DNA of 20,121 nt from an uncultured Verrucomicrobiales bacterium (lineage in GTDB: Bacteria > Verrucomicrobiota > Verrucomicrobiia > Verrucomicrobiales > Akkermansiaceae): positions 1-20,121 of the forward strand of contig CALBVA010000309.1 in the NCBI GenBank assembly GCA_937969125.1. Reading direction: 5' to 3'. A program made the translations under genes and the position numbers. The notes beneath the pieces were generated by a model that did no database searches, had not been told where the DNA came from, and saw nothing but the letters and a program-made list of their open reading frames with translations. This document shows positions 6,256 to 14,573 of the stretch, piece after piece. The number at the start of each line of letters is the position of its first letter. Position 1 is the first letter of the stretch.

Positions 6256-7368
6256 ATGTCAAAAAAGAGCAGACGCGATGCCCCCCGTCACCGGGATCTT
6301 ACCGCAGGAATGGTGCCGGATCTCAGTTGTAATTTCGTCGAGTCCACCGGTGACAAGGCGGTCGATGAACGCATTATGAAGCTTGCGCAATCGGTTAGCG
6401 GAATCGCTGATCCCTGCCTACTCGCTGAGATGATTTCCACGGCGGTAGGTATGGCGCGAGGGGGCTCAGATCAAGGGGACTTCAAGCTCGCAAATCGTGC
6501 GCTAAAGGAGATGAAGAAATCCAGCGAGGTCTTCCAGCAGTTCCGTGGGCGGCGCAAGGTGGCCCTCTTTGGTTCGGCGCGCACGAAGCCGGAGGAGGCG
6601 GAGTATCAAACGGCGGTGAAGTTTTCGCGCCGCATGCGGGAAGAGGGATTCATGACCATCACGGGTGCAGGGCCGGGAATCATGGCGGCGGGCAATGAGG
6701 GCGCGACCCGACAGGATAGCTTTGGTCTCAATATCACCCTTCCATTCGAAGCGGCTGCCAATGAATTCATCGCGGGCGATCCGAAGCTCATTGATTATAA
6801 CTACTTCTTCACTCGCAAGCTCGCCTTCGTGAAGGAAGCGGATGCTGCCGTCGGAATGCCGGGCGGGGTGGGAACGATGGACGAGGTTTTCGAGGCCTTG
6901 ACCCTCATTCAGACCGGTAAGGCCACCCTCTATCCCATCGTGTGTCTTGATTCCCCTGGTGGGACTTATTGGAAAGCCTGGAACCAGTTTGTTACGGAGC
7001 ATCTCTTCCGGCTCGGTCTCATTTCGGAATCGGATTTCTCACTTTATAAAATCACCGATGACATTGAGGAGGCGATTGAGGAAATCACTTCCTTTTATTC
7101 TAATTTCCACTCTTACCGCTACGTCGGGGATCAGCTGGTCCTCCGTATCCAGACTCGTCTTAGTGCGGTAGCCATCGCAACGCTGAATAGCGACTTCGCG
7201 GCCATTGTGAAATCGGGCGAGATTGTCCAAACCACCGCTCTGGAGGAGGAGCAGAATGATTCCGACCTCGCCGATCTTCCCCGCATCGTGCTGCGTCATC
7301 GTCGGCGTGATTTTGGGCGATTGCGCGAATTCATCAATGCGATCAACGATGCGGAAGTCGAAAGCTGA
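6256..7368 (+). CDS. LOG-family (TIGR00730-like) nucleotide 5'-monophosphate nucleosidase-like protein
   Basis: A 370-aa protein. The Rossmann-like core begins at KVALFGSAR (101-109), continues through GAGPGIMAAGNEG (137-149) and FFTRK (184-188), and ends in the family signature PGGVGTMDE (202-210). This signature binds nucleotide phosphate in cytokinin-activating LOG enzymes and in the purine/pyrimidine nucleosidase PpnN. Flanking regions of about 100 residues N-terminal and 130 C-terminal make it longer than plain LOG proteins (about 190 aa) and shorter than E. coli PpnN (454 aa). The older 'lysine decarboxylase' label for this family is wrong. I chose ATG 6256: in-frame codons further upstream overlap the divergent aroF gene. 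A purine-rich AGGAGAGGGG lies about 20 nt upstream, too far to be a clear ribosome site. TlyA follows after 9 bp, suggesting an operon. Confidence 0.85.
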   Translation: MSKKSRRDAPRHRDLTAGMVPDLSCNFVESTGDKAVDERIMKLAQSVSGIADPCLLAEMISTAVGMARGGSDQGDFKLANRALKEMKKSSEVFQQFRGRRKVALFGSARTKPEEAEYQTAVKFSRRMREEGFMTITGAGPGIMAAGNEGATRQDSFGLNITLPFEAAANEFIAGDPKLIDYNYFFTRKLAFVKEADAAVGMPGGVGTMDEVFEALTLIQTGKATLYPIVCLDSPGGTYWKAWNQFVTEHLFRLGLISESDFSLYKITDDIEEAIEEITSFYSNFHSYRYVGDQLVLRIQTRLSAVAIATLNSDFAAIVKSGEIVQTTALEEEQNDSDLADLPRIVLRHRRRDFGRLREFINAINDAEVES

Positions 7369-7377
7369 CCACTTCCC

Positions 7378-8115
7378 ATGGCTGCGAAAAAAGAGCGGAT
7401 TGATGCCCTCCTCGTCTCACAGGGGCTCTGTGAATCCCGCGAACAGGCGAAGCGCCTCATCATGGCTGGTGAGGTGATGGTCGGCACCGAGCGGGTGGCG
7501 AAGCCCAGCCAAAAGGTCCCCGATGACGCTGACCTCAGTGTTAAGGAGCGCCCGAAATTTGTCGGGCGAGGCGGCTTTAAGATCGAGGGAGCCCTGGCCG
7601 AGTTTGGAATCGATCCCGCTGGCTGGATCTGTGCCGACCTTGGTGCCTCGACTGGAGGCTTTACCGACTGTTTGTTGCAGCAGGGCGCTGCGAAAGTGCA
7701 CGCCATCGATGTCGGGACAAATCAACTCGTCTGGAAGCTCCGCAGCGATGAACGCGTGGTCTCGAAGGAAAGATTCAACGCGCGAAACATCACGCCCGAG
7801 GACATCGAGGGGGACCTGGTGAAATTGGTGGTGATGGATCTCTCCTTCATCTCACTTACCAAGGTCCTGCCCGCCGCCTTCTCCATCCTCGATGAGGGCG
7901 GCTGCATTATTCCGCTCATCAAGCCGCAGTTCGAACTTTCTCGTGAGGAAGTGGGGAAGGGGGGCATTGTCCGCGATCCGGAGCTGCATCAAAAAGCAGT
8001 CGATAAAATCCGCACCTTTATCACGGAGGAACTCGGCCGCGAGTGGGCTGGAATCATGACTTCCCCCATCACTGGGACGGATGGGAATGTTGAGTTTTTA
8101 GCCCTGATGAAATAA
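7378..8115 (+). CDS. tlyA: TlyA-family rRNA 2'-O-methyltransferase (S4 domain plus FtsJ-like domain)
   Basis: A 245-aa protein. Residues 6-65 form an S4 RNA-binding domain (ERIDALLVSQGLCESREQAKR). The rest is a SAM-dependent methyltransferase, with motif I CADLGASTGGFTDCLL (85-100), HAIDVG (about 108-113) and VVMDLSFISL (151-160). The K-D-K-E tetrad of FtsJ-type 2'-O-methyltransferases can be traced as K68, D154, K182 and E239. TlyA methylates 16S and/or 23S rRNA ribose at sites that affect capreomycin sensitivity. The 'hemolysin' name is historical. It is 9 bp downstream of the LOG-family gene and likely co-transcribed with it. Confidence 0.93.
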   Translation: MAAKKERIDALLVSQGLCESREQAKRLIMAGEVMVGTERVAKPSQKVPDDADLSVKERPKFVGRGGFKIEGALAEFGIDPAGWICADLGASTGGFTDCLLQQGAAKVHAIDVGTNQLVWKLRSDERVVSKERFNARNITPEDIEGDLVKLVVMDLSFISLTKVLPAAFSILDEGGCIIPLIKPQFELSREEVGKGGIVRDPELHQKAVDKIRTFITEELGREWAGIMTSPITGTDGNVEFLALMK

Positions 8116-8168
8116 ATTGAGAAATTCGGTAATCGGGATAGCATCGTAGGCGTAATATTAGCACCGAT

Positions 8169-8618
8169 ATGAAAAATAAGATTCTGATCTCCCTGCTTGC
8201 CGCTATCTGCTCCTTTGTCCTTGCCAGCTGTGACGGCCATGGAACAAAGCTCATGTTTAATAAGGGTGAACTCTACTACACCGAAGGTGTCACTGAAGAC
8301 GAAGCGAACAAGCTCGGAAAATATCTCGTTGATAATGAGTTCTTCGATGGGGTCGAAAAGTCCGCCCAGATCACCAAGGAAGGTAGCAAGTATCAGTTCC
8401 GCATGGTGACTCAGGAGGAATTTATTGAGGATGCCAATTTCGCTGTCATCGCTGGAACGATGGCCCAGCAGCTCAGCACGGCAGTCTTTGGCGGAGCCGA
8501 GACCGAGCTTCACCTCTGCGACGAGATGCTCAAGACGAAGAAAGTTATTCCTGCCACCAAGGCTGTCGCTCCTGCGAAAACTCCCGCCGAACCCGCCGTT
8601 CCAGCTGCTGCTGAATAG
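8169..8618 (+). CDS. Small putative lipoprotein, function unknown
   Basis: A 149-aa protein. The N-terminus has lysines (KNK) followed by a hydrophobic stretch and the lipobox LASC (18-21), so signal peptidase II should cut before C21 and the Cys becomes lipidated. The mature part is hydrophilic, with a probable mixed fold (KGELYYTEGVTEDEANKLGK). The last 30 residues are Ala/Pro/Val rich (APAKTPAEPAVPAAAE), resembling a flexible linker. I do not recognise a family. The gene is 53 bp after tlyA and convergent with the methyltransferase gene on the other strand. Lnt, also encoded in this window, would complete its acylation. Confidence 0.8.
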   Translation: MKNKILISLLAAICSFVLASCDGHGTKLMFNKGELYYTEGVTEDEANKLGKYLVDNEFFDGVEKSAQITKEGSKYQFRMVTQEEFIEDANFAVIAGTMAQQLSTAVFGGAETELHLCDEMLKTKKVIPATKAVAPAKTPAEPAVPAAAE

Positions 8619-8728
8619 GTTGCTTGTCCCTTCTTGCTCTTGGTCGGCTGTGCTCTGCTGCGCTGGGGTTGGCGATCAAGCCTTGCTTCGGATATGAGCG
8701 AGTCTGATAGCCGGGATAGGCCAAAGGT

Positions 8729-8752
8729 CCGGTTTTAGGGACCGGTTTTAGG
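8729..8752. repeat. Tandem 13-bp duplication in the convergent gap
   Basis: CCGGTTTTAGG occurs at 8729-8739 and 8742-8752 with a GA spacer. The segment also allows a short GGTCC/GGACC hairpin (8727-8742). It sits between two convergent genes. No standard terminator with a T-tract is visible in this 159-bp gap, so this structure may contribute, but that is weakly supported. Confidence 0.35.
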
Positions 8753-8777
8753 AGGTGCACCCAGTTGGGGTCACTGC

Positions 8778-9680
8778 TCAGCGGCTCGCCCAAACTGATT
8801 TCAAGTAAGCCTCATCTGTGAAATCGGAGGGCATGGGGGCATGCTCGAAGTGCATCCCGCGTGGGCTCACCTCCTGCAATTGCTCCTCAAAGTCGGCGGA
8901 GCTCATTCCCCGAAAATTCGTGCAGGCCAGAATGCTCCCGCCTGGCGCGAGGCAGGCCAGGGCGAGCTGGAAGAGGGCTCCGTAGTCCTTCTCTACGCGG
9001 AAGACCTTCCCCTTGTCATCACGTGAAAAGGTCGGCGGATCTAGGATGATGAAATTGAAGCTCCGGCCCTGCTTTGCGAAGCGGCGTAGCCAGTGGAAGG
9101 TATCGCCCTTGCAAAAGTAATGATCGTCCGGATTCATCTCGTTCAGCCGGAAGTTTTCGCGCGCCCAATCCAGATACACCTGTGAGAGATCCAGTGTGGA
9201 AGTCACCGCTCCCGCATTGGCCGCCACCACCGAAAAAAAGCCGGTGTAGGCGAAGGTATTGAGCACGGTCTGTCCGGGTTTCACCAGCGCGCGGAGCTTC
9301 GCGCGGTTGTCCCTTTGATCGATGAAGATCCCTTGAGAGTATCCTGACTGGAATGAGAGGCGGCATTGCAAGCCGTTCTCCAGACCAGTGAATGACTCCG
9401 GCATCTCCGGTCCGCTCAGGTGCACCGGCGATTCTTTTTGATGCTGATCCAGCCGCTTCCAATAGAGAGGCTTTTCGTATTCACTGAGCGCGGTCTTGAG
9501 ATCCGCATTCAGTCCCGCCCCGCTCGTCGAGATCATCCAGCCCTCGCCGTAGCTCTCGAGATAATGTCCCCGCATCTGGTCGCCCGCTCCATCGATCAGC
9601 CGAATGAGATTCGTCTCCGGGCCGAAGCTCCGTTTCTCCAGCGCCCGCGCGATTGTCTCTCTGAATCGTGGTCCCGACAT
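8778..9680 (-). CDS. RlmI-like class I SAM-dependent methyltransferase (COG1092)
   Basis: A 300-aa protein. The segment SQGIFIDQRDNR (115-126) and SAM motif I VLNTFAYTGFFS (139-150) are followed by TSTLDLSQVYLDWARENFRLN. The catalytic-site motif is ILDPPTFSR (212-220), and a late LACTNFR contains C253, which may be the catalytic cysteine of an m5C enzyme. These are the marks of the RlmI/RlmK-like rRNA methyltransferase group. E. coli RlmI is about 396 aa with an N-terminal PUA domain. Here the N-terminus is short and no PUA domain is evident, so substrate identity (23S rRNA or other) is open. Its start at ATG 9680 is divergent from the phospho-sugar mutase, with 104 bp between the starts. Confidence 0.85.
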   Translation of the reverse strand: MSGPRFRETIARALEKRSFGPETNLIRLIDGAGDQMRGHYLESYGEGWMISTSGAGLNADLKTALSEYEKPLYWKRLDQHQKESPVHLSGPEMPESFTGLENGLQCRLSFQSGYSQGIFIDQRDNRAKLRALVKPGQTVLNTFAYTGFFSVVAANAGAVTSTLDLSQVYLDWARENFRLNEMNPDDHYFCKGDTFHWLRRFAKQGRSFNFIILDPPTFSRDDKGKVFRVEKDYGALFQLALACLAPGGSILACTNFRGMSSADFEEQLQEVSPRGMHFEHAPMPSDFTDEAYLKSVWASR

Positions 9681-9784
9681 TGGGGTGGGGTTAGCATCCT
9701 TGCTTGAAATCGGCGACTGGAATCTCTTGGCGTTTCAAGCCGCGTTTGACACCTCATCCTCCCGCCATAGGATCGGCCTCAGAA

Positions 9785-11692
9785 ATGAGCGATTGGAAAT
9801 CCCTTCTTACAGAGGCCCTCGAGGGCGGAAAGGTATCAGCGGAAGCCGCCGGAAACATCGAGCTTTACCTCGCCGGGACTGCTTCACCAGTGGGAGGGGA
9901 AGCCATCACCGAATTGCTCAAAGCGGGCGAGTGGCAGGAGATCGATGATCGTTTCTTCAAGACCCTCGCCTTCGGTACCGGTGGCCTGCGTGGGCGCACC
10001 GTGGGGAAGGTTGTGACGAAGGCGGAAGAAGGAAAGGGCGGTCCGCTGGATCGGCCTGAGCATCCCTGCGTGGGCACCGCGACCATGAACTTCTTTAACC
10101 TGAAGCGTGCGATGGTCGGCCTCGTGACCTACGTCCGCGACCGCTATCAGGGCGAGGGGAAGCCGTCCCTAGTGATCGGCCATGACACCCGCCACTTCTC
10201 GCGCGACTTCGCCGAGACCTGCGCGAAGGTTTGCACAGATCTGGGCTGCGATGCCTACCTTTTCGAAGCCGAACGCGCCACGCCTGAAATCTCCTTCGCG
10301 ATTCGTCACCTCAATGCCGACTCTGGCGTCTGCCTCACCGCCAGTCACAATCCGCACCATGACAATGGCTTCAAGGCCTACATTGATGATGGGGGACAGC
10401 TGGTGGAGCCGCATGCCACGGGAGTCATTGCCGAAGTCAACGCACTGAAGACCGAAGCCTACGAAGCACTCCCGGAAGATCAGCAGGGCAAGCTCACCAT
10501 CCTCGGTGCGGAGATGGACCGTATTTATATGGATAAGCTGCGCACCGTGCTGCTCCGTCCCGATCTTCTCGAAGGACGGAAAGCAAAGGTCGTCTATACG
10601 AATCTCCACGGCACCGGCGGGGTGATCATTGTCCCCATGCTCCGCGAACTCGGCTTCGAAGTCATTACCGTGCCGGAACAGGATGGGGGAGACGGTCGCT
10701 TCCCGACCGTTGAATCGCCGAATCCCGAGAATGCTCCCGCCCTCGCAAAGGCCATTGCGCTTGCCGAGGAGGTGAACGCGGATGCTGTCATCGGCACCGA
10801 TCCGGACTGCGACCGCATGGGCGTCGCAGTGCGAAATGCCGCCGGCGAGATGGAGTTGCTGACTGGAAACCAAATCGGTTCCCTCATCGGCTGGTATCGT
10901 ATCAAAACGATGTTCGAACTCGGCTGGCTCACTGAGAGCAATCGCTCCCGCGCCGTGCTGGTGAAGACGCTCGTCACCACCGAACTCCAGCGTGCGGTCG
11001 CGGAGAAATTCGGTATCAGCGTGGTGAATACCCTCACTGGATTTAAATACATCGGCGAGAAGCTCAAGAAATACGAGGACGCGATCCCCGCTGATAAGAA
11101 AGGTGACTACCGCAGCCTCACTGAGGCAGAGAGCCGGAAGCTACGCCTGGAGTATTCCAAGTTCTTCGTCTTCGGCGGTGAGGAAAGCTATGGCTACCTC
11201 GGCTCCGACTTTGTTCGTGACAAGGATGGCAATGCCTCGGCTGTCATGTTCGCGGAGCTCGCAGCCTATGCTATGAGCGAAAGTACGACGATTGCCGGAC
11301 TTCGTGATCAGGTCTGGGAGGAATTCGGAGTGTATCTCGAACAGGGGAAAAACATCGTCATGGAAGGTGGCGAAGGTGCGCGCAAGATCGCGGCGCTCGT
11401 TGACTCCTACACCACTCATCCCCCGCAGGAAATCGATGGCTCCGAAGTCGTGGCCGTAAAGGATTATGCCAAGGGGGGATTTTACGATGAAGAGGGCGAC
11501 GAGATTCCCGAGGCCGCGATGCTCTTCGTGGACTTTGCCGATGGCCGCCGCTTCGCCGTGCGTCCCTCCGGCACCGAGCCGAAAATTAAATACTACCTCT
11601 TCGGGAAAGGGGAGACGAAGGAGGAGGTCGAGGGCTCGCTGGATGCCCTCTGGACCGCGCTCGAAAAAGACGCGCATGAACGCATGTCCTAA
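9785..11692 (+). CDS. Phospho-sugar mutase (phosphoglucomutase/phosphomannomutase, alpha-D-phosphohexomutase family)
   Basis: A 635-aa protein, somewhat longer than the usual 550-600 aa. All four family motifs are present: the phosphoserine loop TASHNPHHDNGFKAY (185-199, phosphoserine S187), the metal loop GTDPDCDRMG (337-346; D339, D341, D343), the sugar-binding loop GGEESYG (464-470) and the phosphate-binding loop RPSGTEPKIKYY (593-604). The order and spacing resemble PGM2-type bacterial enzymes that interconvert hexose 1- and 6-phosphates. Substrate preference cannot be read from the sequence. I start at ATG 9785 (MSDWKSLL). A longer in-frame version from 9704 adds 27 residues of low quality that lie in the divergent promoter region. 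Lnt follows after 25 bp. Confidence 0.93.
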   Translation: MSDWKSLLTEALEGGKVSAEAAGNIELYLAGTASPVGGEAITELLKAGEWQEIDDRFFKTLAFGTGGLRGRTVGKVVTKAEEGKGGPLDRPEHPCVGTATMNFFNLKRAMVGLVTYVRDRYQGEGKPSLVIGHDTRHFSRDFAETCAKVCTDLGCDAYLFEAERATPEISFAIRHLNADSGVCLTASHNPHHDNGFKAYIDDGGQLVEPHATGVIAEVNALKTEAYEALPEDQQGKLTILGAEMDRIYMDKLRTVLLRPDLLEGRKAKVVYTNLHGTGGVIIVPMLRELGFEVITVPEQDGGDGRFPTVESPNPENAPALAKAIALAEEVNADAVIGTDPDCDRMGVAVRNAAGEMELLTGNQIGSLIGWYRIKTMFELGWLTESNRSRAVLVKTLVTTELQRAVAEKFGISVVNTLTGFKYIGEKLKKYEDAIPADKKGDYRSLTEAESRKLRLEYSKFFVFGGEESYGYLGSDFVRDKDGNASAVMFAELAAYAMSESTTIAGLRDQVWEEFGVYLEQGKNIVMEGGEGARKIAALVDSYTTHPPQEIDGSEVVAVKDYAKGGFYDEEGDEIPEAAMLFVDFADGRRFAVRPSGTEPKIKYYLFGKGETKEEVEGSLDALWTALEKDAHERMS

Positions 11693-11717
11693 TGACTTGG
11701 GGTCTGATTGTTAGCCG

Positions 11718-13463
11718 ATGAGTGCCGCTCTGAGAATTTCCGGGGCCACGCTCAGTGGTGCGCTGCTGGCGTTATGCTTTGTTCCCTTTGATCAGAGCTG
11801 GCTTGTTTGGGGCTGGTTATGGCTGCTGCTGCCCCTTCTCTGGACGGTGAAATCAAAGCGCTCCCGTCTGCGTGGATTCGGGTTGGCTTATCTCGCAGGC
11901 TTCGCCTTCTGGGCGATCAATCTAAAGTGGCTCGGCACCGTGACCTGGCCCGGAGTTTTCGTTTTCGCGGGATACCTCGCGATTTACTTTGGGGCTTTTG
12001 GTGCCTTCGCCGCTCGTTCCGCGAATCCCTGGCGGGAGACCTTGCCGGAGGCAAAATCCATTCCTGATCGCTTTCGCCAAGCCGGCCGTAGCCTCGGCTA
12101 TGCCGCGCTTCTCGGGGGTTTTTGGTGTGGCCTGGAGTGGATCCGCGGATGGATGCTCTCCGGCTTTGGCTGGAATGGCCTCGGAGTGACCTTCGCGAAG
12201 AATCTCATCCTTGCGCAAAATGCCGAATACGTGGGCGTTATCGGCCTGTCATTCCTTCCCGTTTTCTTCAGCGCAGTCGTCGTGCAGACCGCCCGCCGAT
12301 TTTATCAGCAGAGTATGAAGGGCGGGGTGAAATTGCTCCACTGGGACTTCGCTACCGCGCTGCTCGTAGTGATGTCCGCGTTTACCCTCGGGACGATCCG
12401 GCTGACCTCGGTCACGAATCAGCCGAAGCTGGAGGCCCGTGCTCTTCTCGTGCAGCAGGACATTCCGCAGGTCGCGGGACAGATTTCTTGGACGCCGTCC
12501 GAGATCGTGGATGGCTTCGTCGATCTCACGGAGAAGGGGCTCGCGAAGGTCGAAGAGGAAGCGGCAGAGCGGTTGCAAGAAGCGGATAATGACGTCCCCA
12601 TCCCACTACGTTACCCCGATCTCGTAGTCTGGCCGGAAGCCTGTCTTCCCTATTGGTTCGAGATCATCGACGGAGTCCCGGTGGGCGGTCCGCAGATGGA
12701 TAGCATTGTCGAATATATCGGCGGACTGGGTAATTTCACCTTCGTCGTGGGGATCAATGAGGTGGTGGGAGCGGACCCGATCGCTGAAGACTCGGTCTCG
12801 TATAATTCCATGCTCGTCCGCTCACCGGAAGGCAAACGCGAGAGCTACCAAAAGCACCACCTCGTTTACTTCGGAGAGACTCTGCCGGATGTTCAGCTCC
12901 TCCACGACATTTATGAAAAGACCGCCGGCGTCCCCTTCGGTGGGATTGATCGCGGCACCAATTTCGAACCCATCCCGATGAAGCTACGCGGCGAGGACGT
13001 GGAGATCATTCCCTCCATCTGCTTCGAGGATACCGTGCCGCGCCTCACCCGGAAGTTTGTCCGAAAGAAGCCGCAGATCCTCGTCAATATCACCAATGAT
13101 GGCTGGTTCCAGGAAAGCGAAGGGGCGGCCCAGCATTTTCGAAACTCCATCTTCCGTTGTATCGAACTCCGCCGCCCGATGCTCCGCTGTGCCAATCGTG
13201 GCGTGACCAGCATCATCTCCGCCACCGGTGGCACCATCGATCCCTACACGAAGCAGCGGCGTCGGCTGGAGGATGAAAATGGAAGTCACTTCCATCGTGG
13301 TAGCTTGCTGGCCTCTGCCTATCTCCTGAAGGATGGGCGAGTCACGCTCTACGCAGCTTTTGGAGATTGGTTCGCGGTGACCGGCTTAATTGTGGGGCTT
13401 TTGTGGGGACTCATTGGGATCATCCGAAGCGCGCAAAAACGTCGTGCCTCGCGGGCTGCCTGA
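11718..13463 (+). CDS. lnt: Apolipoprotein N-acyltransferase
   Basis: A 581-aa inner-membrane enzyme that adds the third acyl chain to the N-terminal Cys of lipoproteins, using phospholipid as donor. The first about 225 residues contain several hydrophobic segments (for example 8-45, 55-100, 125-150, 165-190, 210-225). A periplasmic nitrilase domain follows, and the last hydrophobic segment is near 545-570. The catalytic triad is visible: E307 in VVWPEACLPYW, K379 in SYQKHHLVYFGE, and C435 in PSICFED. The length is above E. coli Lnt (512 aa), due to an insertion of about 40 residues before WPEA rich in Glu and Ala. The N-acetyltransferase gene starts 17 bp after its stop. Confidence 0.95.
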   Translation: MSAALRISGATLSGALLALCFVPFDQSWLVWGWLWLLLPLLWTVKSKRSRLRGFGLAYLAGFAFWAINLKWLGTVTWPGVFVFAGYLAIYFGAFGAFAARSANPWRETLPEAKSIPDRFRQAGRSLGYAALLGGFWCGLEWIRGWMLSGFGWNGLGVTFAKNLILAQNAEYVGVIGLSFLPVFFSAVVVQTARRFYQQSMKGGVKLLHWDFATALLVVMSAFTLGTIRLTSVTNQPKLEARALLVQQDIPQVAGQISWTPSEIVDGFVDLTEKGLAKVEEEAAERLQEADNDVPIPLRYPDLVVWPEACLPYWFEIIDGVPVGGPQMDSIVEYIGGLGNFTFVVGINEVVGADPIAEDSVSYNSMLVRSPEGKRESYQKHHLVYFGETLPDVQLLHDIYEKTAGVPFGGIDRGTNFEPIPMKLRGEDVEIIPSICFEDTVPRLTRKFVRKKPQILVNITNDGWFQESEGAAQHFRNSIFRCIELRRPMLRCANRGVTSIISATGGTIDPYTKQRRRLEDENGSHFHRGSLLASAYLLKDGRVTLYAAFGDWFAVTGLIVGLLWGLIGIIRSAQKRRASRAA

Positions 13464-13479
13464 GCCTATAACCTCGCCC

Positions 13480-14514
13480 GTGCAGAGCGACCTCAGAGCC
13501 GTCCTTCAATACGTCCCTTACTTCCGTGGGAAGATCTTCGTGTTGACGCTCAATGCTGCCCGCATGTCGGATCTCGCCCTGGCCGAGGCGATTCTCGATC
13601 TCATCGCGCTGCAGCAGGTTGGGGTGCGGCTTGTCCTGATTTCAACTGGTAATGGCGACGCGCAGATTGCGCACCGGCTCATCGATGGTGAGCTGAAGTG
13701 GCAGGCCACTGACCTTAGGGTGGAGCCGGTGATGGAAATTTTAGACCGGGGGCAATTAGCCCTCATTGAAAGCGCGGGCCTCTCATCGCTGGATGATGTC
13801 GTGCTGCAACTCGCGGTCGGCCTCCGTGCTGCCAAACTCATTACCCTCATTCCCAAACCCCGCGAGGGCGGAAACGCGGTTTCGCAAGAGGACGCGAAAA
13901 ACTGGCGCGGGGTGGAGGAGGATCTGCTGCATCGTGCGGCGGAAGCATGCGAGCGTGGCATCCCCCGCGTGCACCTCCTTGATGAGGATCATCAGGGCGT
14001 GCTCATGGACGAACTCTTTTCCAACGAAGGGGTTGGCGTCATGGTCTATGCGGACGATTATCTCTCGATCCGCGGCATCGAGCCCGAGGACATCCCGGAG
14101 CTCCTTGCGATGATCGGGCGGTCAATGAGAGACGCCCATCTTGTCCCGCGTTCCTATGATCAAATCGAGGAAACCCTGGCTGATTTTCAGGTTCTCACCG
14201 TGGATGGAAACGTCGTGGGCTGCGTCGCCCTGCATCCTTCGGAGGAACCGCTTTGCGGAGAAGTCGCCTGCCTCTACGTGAAGCAAAGTCATGGTGGAGA
14301 AGGCTATGGACATCTCCTTGTCAAAGCGGCTGAAGACCGAGCAAAAGAGCTCGGCCTCCCCTGGGTCTTCGCCCTCAGTAATCGGGCTGCGAACTACTTT
14401 ACTGAACAACTCGGATATCAACCCTGCGAAATTCAAAGGATTCCGGAAGCGCGGCAGCAAAAGCTGAGGCAAAGCGACCGGGAGTCGACGGTGATTTGGA
14501 AGGAGCTGGGGTGA
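13480..14514 (+). CDS. argA: ArgA-like amino-acid N-acetyltransferase with reduced kinase-like domain plus GNAT domain
   Basis: A 344-aa protein that probably acetylates glutamate, the first step of arginine synthesis. The C-terminal half is a GNAT domain, with acetyl-CoA motif YVKQSHGGEGYGHLLV and NYFTEQLGYQP. The linker RVHLLDEDHQGVLMDELFSNEGVGVMVY closely resembles the conserved linker of ArgA. The N-terminal amino-acid-kinase-like domain is short (about 185 residues against about 290). It also lacks the Gly-rich phosphate loop and the usual G-A/H-G motifs (it reads LVLISTGNGDAQI). The start is uncertain: GTG 13480 gives the standard N-terminus (SDLRAVLQYVPYFRGK), while GTG 13444 would add 12 residues and overlap lnt. 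No clear ribosome site is seen, so coupling to lnt is likely. Calling it argA is by architecture. Confidence 0.8.
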   Translation: MQSDLRAVLQYVPYFRGKIFVLTLNAARMSDLALAEAILDLIALQQVGVRLVLISTGNGDAQIAHRLIDGELKWQATDLRVEPVMEILDRGQLALIESAGLSSLDDVVLQLAVGLRAAKLITLIPKPREGGNAVSQEDAKNWRGVEEDLLHRAAEACERGIPRVHLLDEDHQGVLMDELFSNEGVGVMVYADDYLSIRGIEPEDIPELLAMIGRSMRDAHLVPRSYDQIEETLADFQVLTVDGNVVGCVALHPSEEPLCGEVACLYVKQSHGGEGYGHLLVKAAEDRAKELGLPWVFALSNRAANYFTEQLGYQPCEIQRIPEARQQKLRQSDRESTVIWKELG

Positions 14515-14573
14515 TTGGCTGCGTTCCTTCTGAGAACAGGGAGAGAGGGGTGAAGTCCTGTCCACTTCAATCG

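Noticed and set aside
9704..9784. 27-codon N-terminal extension of the phospho-sugar mutase
   Set aside because: It lies in the divergent promoter region, is Pro/Ser rich, and the family N-terminus fits ATG 9785.
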